A DNA stretch of 5,859 bases from NCBI GenBank assembly GCA_030613835.1, contig JAUWLH010000103.1, forward strand, positions 1-5,859, read 5' to 3'. The notes beneath the pieces are model-generated. The model was given only the letters and a program-made list of their open reading frames with translations, searched no databases and was not told the origin of the DNA. Origin of the DNA: Candidatus Bathyarchaeota archaeon. Its GTDB lineage: Archaea; Thermoproteota; Bathyarchaeia; TCS64. A program made the position numbers and the translations under genes. How positions within the stretch are numbered: the stretch's first letter is position 1; each line of letters opens with the position of its first letter. This document shows positions 4,601 through 5,859 of the stretch, piece by piece.

Positions 4601-5859
4601 GGAGCGACCTGGTTTCTAAGCACCTTTCCAGCACGCGCCCCAGTGTGCTCTTTGTCGAACAGGGTGACCTCCCCGTTTACCACCAGGTGCAATATGCCCT
4701 CCGGGAAGAGCTTGGTAGAGCTGGGCGGCACATAGTCAGACCTGTCAATAACTGTATCAGGATCGAATACAACAATGTCAGCATAGTTTCCTGGAAGAAG
4801 AATCCCCCTGTCACGCAAGCTCAGTATCTGGGCCGGGAGACTGGTCATCTTTCTCACAGCGTCCTCCAGGGATACAACGTTCTTCTCTCGAACGTACCTC
4901 CCCAGCACGCGGGGGAACGTCCCATAGAACCTGGGGTGGGGCGCTGGAATATATTTGTTCAAGGCCCCCGTTGGTGCGTGCACCCTCCCATCAGTGCCAA
5001 CGGCAACCCACGGCTGCCTCATGATGGCCTTGATGTTTTCCTCGGTCTGGTTAAAGTTGACAATGCTGAACCCGCCCTTCACTTTACCAGATAGGACCGC
5101 TTCTACGTGGTCCTTTAACAGGCCAAGGGAGCAGTCTAATGGCTCCTGTATTCGCATAGCTGATACCTGAGCGATGTTCAACCCCACTAGGCTACCATCT
5201 AGAGGGTAACTACTTATCAAAGCAGCCTCAGGACCACCTCTATCCTCCATTGAAACCGCCAAGCCTTCCTTGATTTTCTCATAAACTTCAGGAGTCTTCA
5301 GACGTTTCAATAACTCCGCAGGGCCTCCCTCGTTGGCCCACTTGGGGATCCATGCCCCGAGACCGGTGCCGCTGGCGTTGTACGGGTACTGGTCGGCGGT
5401 AACCTGCAGCCCCTCGTCCCTTGCATCGTTCACCATCCTGATGAGTTCCGGGCACAGGTCCATAAACCGCTTTGACAGTACCTTGAAGTGGCTAATATTA
5501 ACAGGGATATCCGCTTCACGGGAGATCCTGATAATTTCCTCGATGGCCCCCACGGGGTCGCCCCTATCTCCCTCATCCCTTATGTGGCTTGTATAGAATC
5601 CACCATACCGTGCGGCTACCTTGCTTAGCTCTATGACCTCCTCGGTGGTCGCGTAGCTCTGAGGGTCATACCTGAGCCCCGTTGTTATCCCCCTGCACCC
5701 GGCCCTCATGGCCAACTCGATCTGGTGCTTCATAGAATCCAACTCTTCAGGCTTGGGGTCCCTCATGGCCATATCCATGACATACTTCCTCACGGTGCCG
5801 AAACCAACCAGGGGCGCGACGTTAATGGCCAAGCCATCCGACTCCAAGAGCGCCAGGTA
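4597..5859 (-). CDS. N-acyl-D-amino-acid deacylase (D-aminoacylase family), N-terminus outside window
   Basis: The frame is open to the right edge. The visible part has 420 residues beginning YLALLESDGLAINVAPLVG, so a TTG at 5847 is internal, not the start. Family enzymes are roughly 480-530 residues, so about the first hundred, including the HxH metal motif, are missing. The protein belongs to the amidohydrolase superfamily and should hydrolyse N-acyl-D-amino acids or related N-acyl or peptide-like amides. Visible signatures, numbered from the edge, are YTSHIRDEGD with zinc-ligand His92, VNISHFK with His124, DQYPYNASGTGLGAWIPKW, VAVGTDG with the expected catalytic Asp290, HPRFYGTFPRVLGRYVRE, and the C-terminal cap GNYADIVVFDP...VVNGE. 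All key residues in the visible part are present and the frame is intact. The exact substrate (D-amino acid, dipeptide or N-acyl-glutamate) cannot be read from sequence. It converges on the plus-strand gene, with 10 bp between stops. Confidence 0.9.
   Translation of the reverse strand, partial: YLALLESDGLAINVAPLVGFGTVRKYVMDMAMRDPKPEELDSMKHQIELAMRAGCRGITTGLRYDPQSYATTEEVIELSKVAARYGGFYTSHIRDEGDRGDPVGAIEEIIRISREADIPVNISHFKVLSKRFMDLCPELIRMVNDARDEGLQVTADQYPYNASGTGLGAWIPKWANEGGPAELLKRLKTPEVYEKIKEGLAVSMEDRGGPEAALISSYPLDGSLVGLNIAQVSAMRIQEPLDCSLGLLKDHVEAVLSGKVKGGFSIVNFNQTEENIKAIMRQPWVAVGTDGRVHAPTGALNKYIPAPHPRFYGTFPRVLGRYVREKNVVSLEDAVRKMTSLPAQILSLRDRGILLPGNYADIVVFDPDTVIDRSDYVPPSSTKLFPEGILHLVVNGEVTLFDKEHTGARAGKVLRNQVAP

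Noticed and set aside
4645..5094. Plus-strand open frame of 149 codons
   Set aside because: It lies entirely antisense to the well-supported deacylase gene and its translation has no domain-like pattern.
5845..5847. TTG as the start codon of the deacylase
   Set aside because: The frame continues upstream (YLAL before LESDG) to the window edge, and the family requires an N-terminal metal-binding segment not yet encountered.
1..5859. tRNA, rRNA, CRISPR array, insertion sequence or toxin-antitoxin pair
   Set aside because: I found no cloverleaf arms, regularly spaced repeats, transposase-like translations with terminal repeats, or toxin/antitoxin-like small gene pairs on reading both strands.

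Overview
This window most likely comes from an archaeon. Start codons that follow a gap have AT-rich TATA-like boxes about 23-29 nt upstream and no ribosome binding site. Genes packed tightly behind another gene have clear Shine-Dalgarno (SD) sequences, and the intergenic regions are short and T-rich. I cannot name the lineage from sequence alone. No RNA gene, mobile element, CRISPR array or recent-transfer scar is visible.

Layout. From the right edge, an N-acyl-D-amino-acid deacylase (D-aminoacylase family amidohydrolase) runs leftward on the minus strand, with its N-terminus outside the window (4597-5859). Converging on it, with only 10 bp between the stop codons, is a small plus-strand four-helix membrane protein of unknown function (4185-4586). 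A 200-bp AT-rich intergenic region (3985-4184) carries two divergent promoters and two palindromes. To its left is a minus-strand run of six genes (3984 down to 216). It comprises a DUF6754-type protein, a six-helix membrane protein, a membrane-anchored protein with an alpha/beta-looking outer domain, a second six-helix membrane protein, a four-helix membrane protein and a small soluble protein with an acidic tail. The left edge holds the first 57 codons of an M81 (MlrC-type) metallopeptidase gene, also on the minus strand (1-172).

How the genes may work together. The first four genes of the run are spaced by 6 nt, 2 nt and a 1-nt overlap, so they should be co-transcribed and translationally coupled. 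Two of them are globular domains held between an N-terminal and a C-terminal membrane helix. By charge distribution, one globular domain faces the cytoplasm and the other faces outward, and two six-helix proteins accompany them. This looks like an uncharacterised transmembrane assembly. I recognise the protein set from memory as a recurrent group in some bacteria (notably Chloroflexota) and archaea, but its function is unknown to me. The two enzymes at the edges both belong to families that act on unusual peptides or D-amino-acid derivatives. Any link between them and the membrane cluster is speculative.
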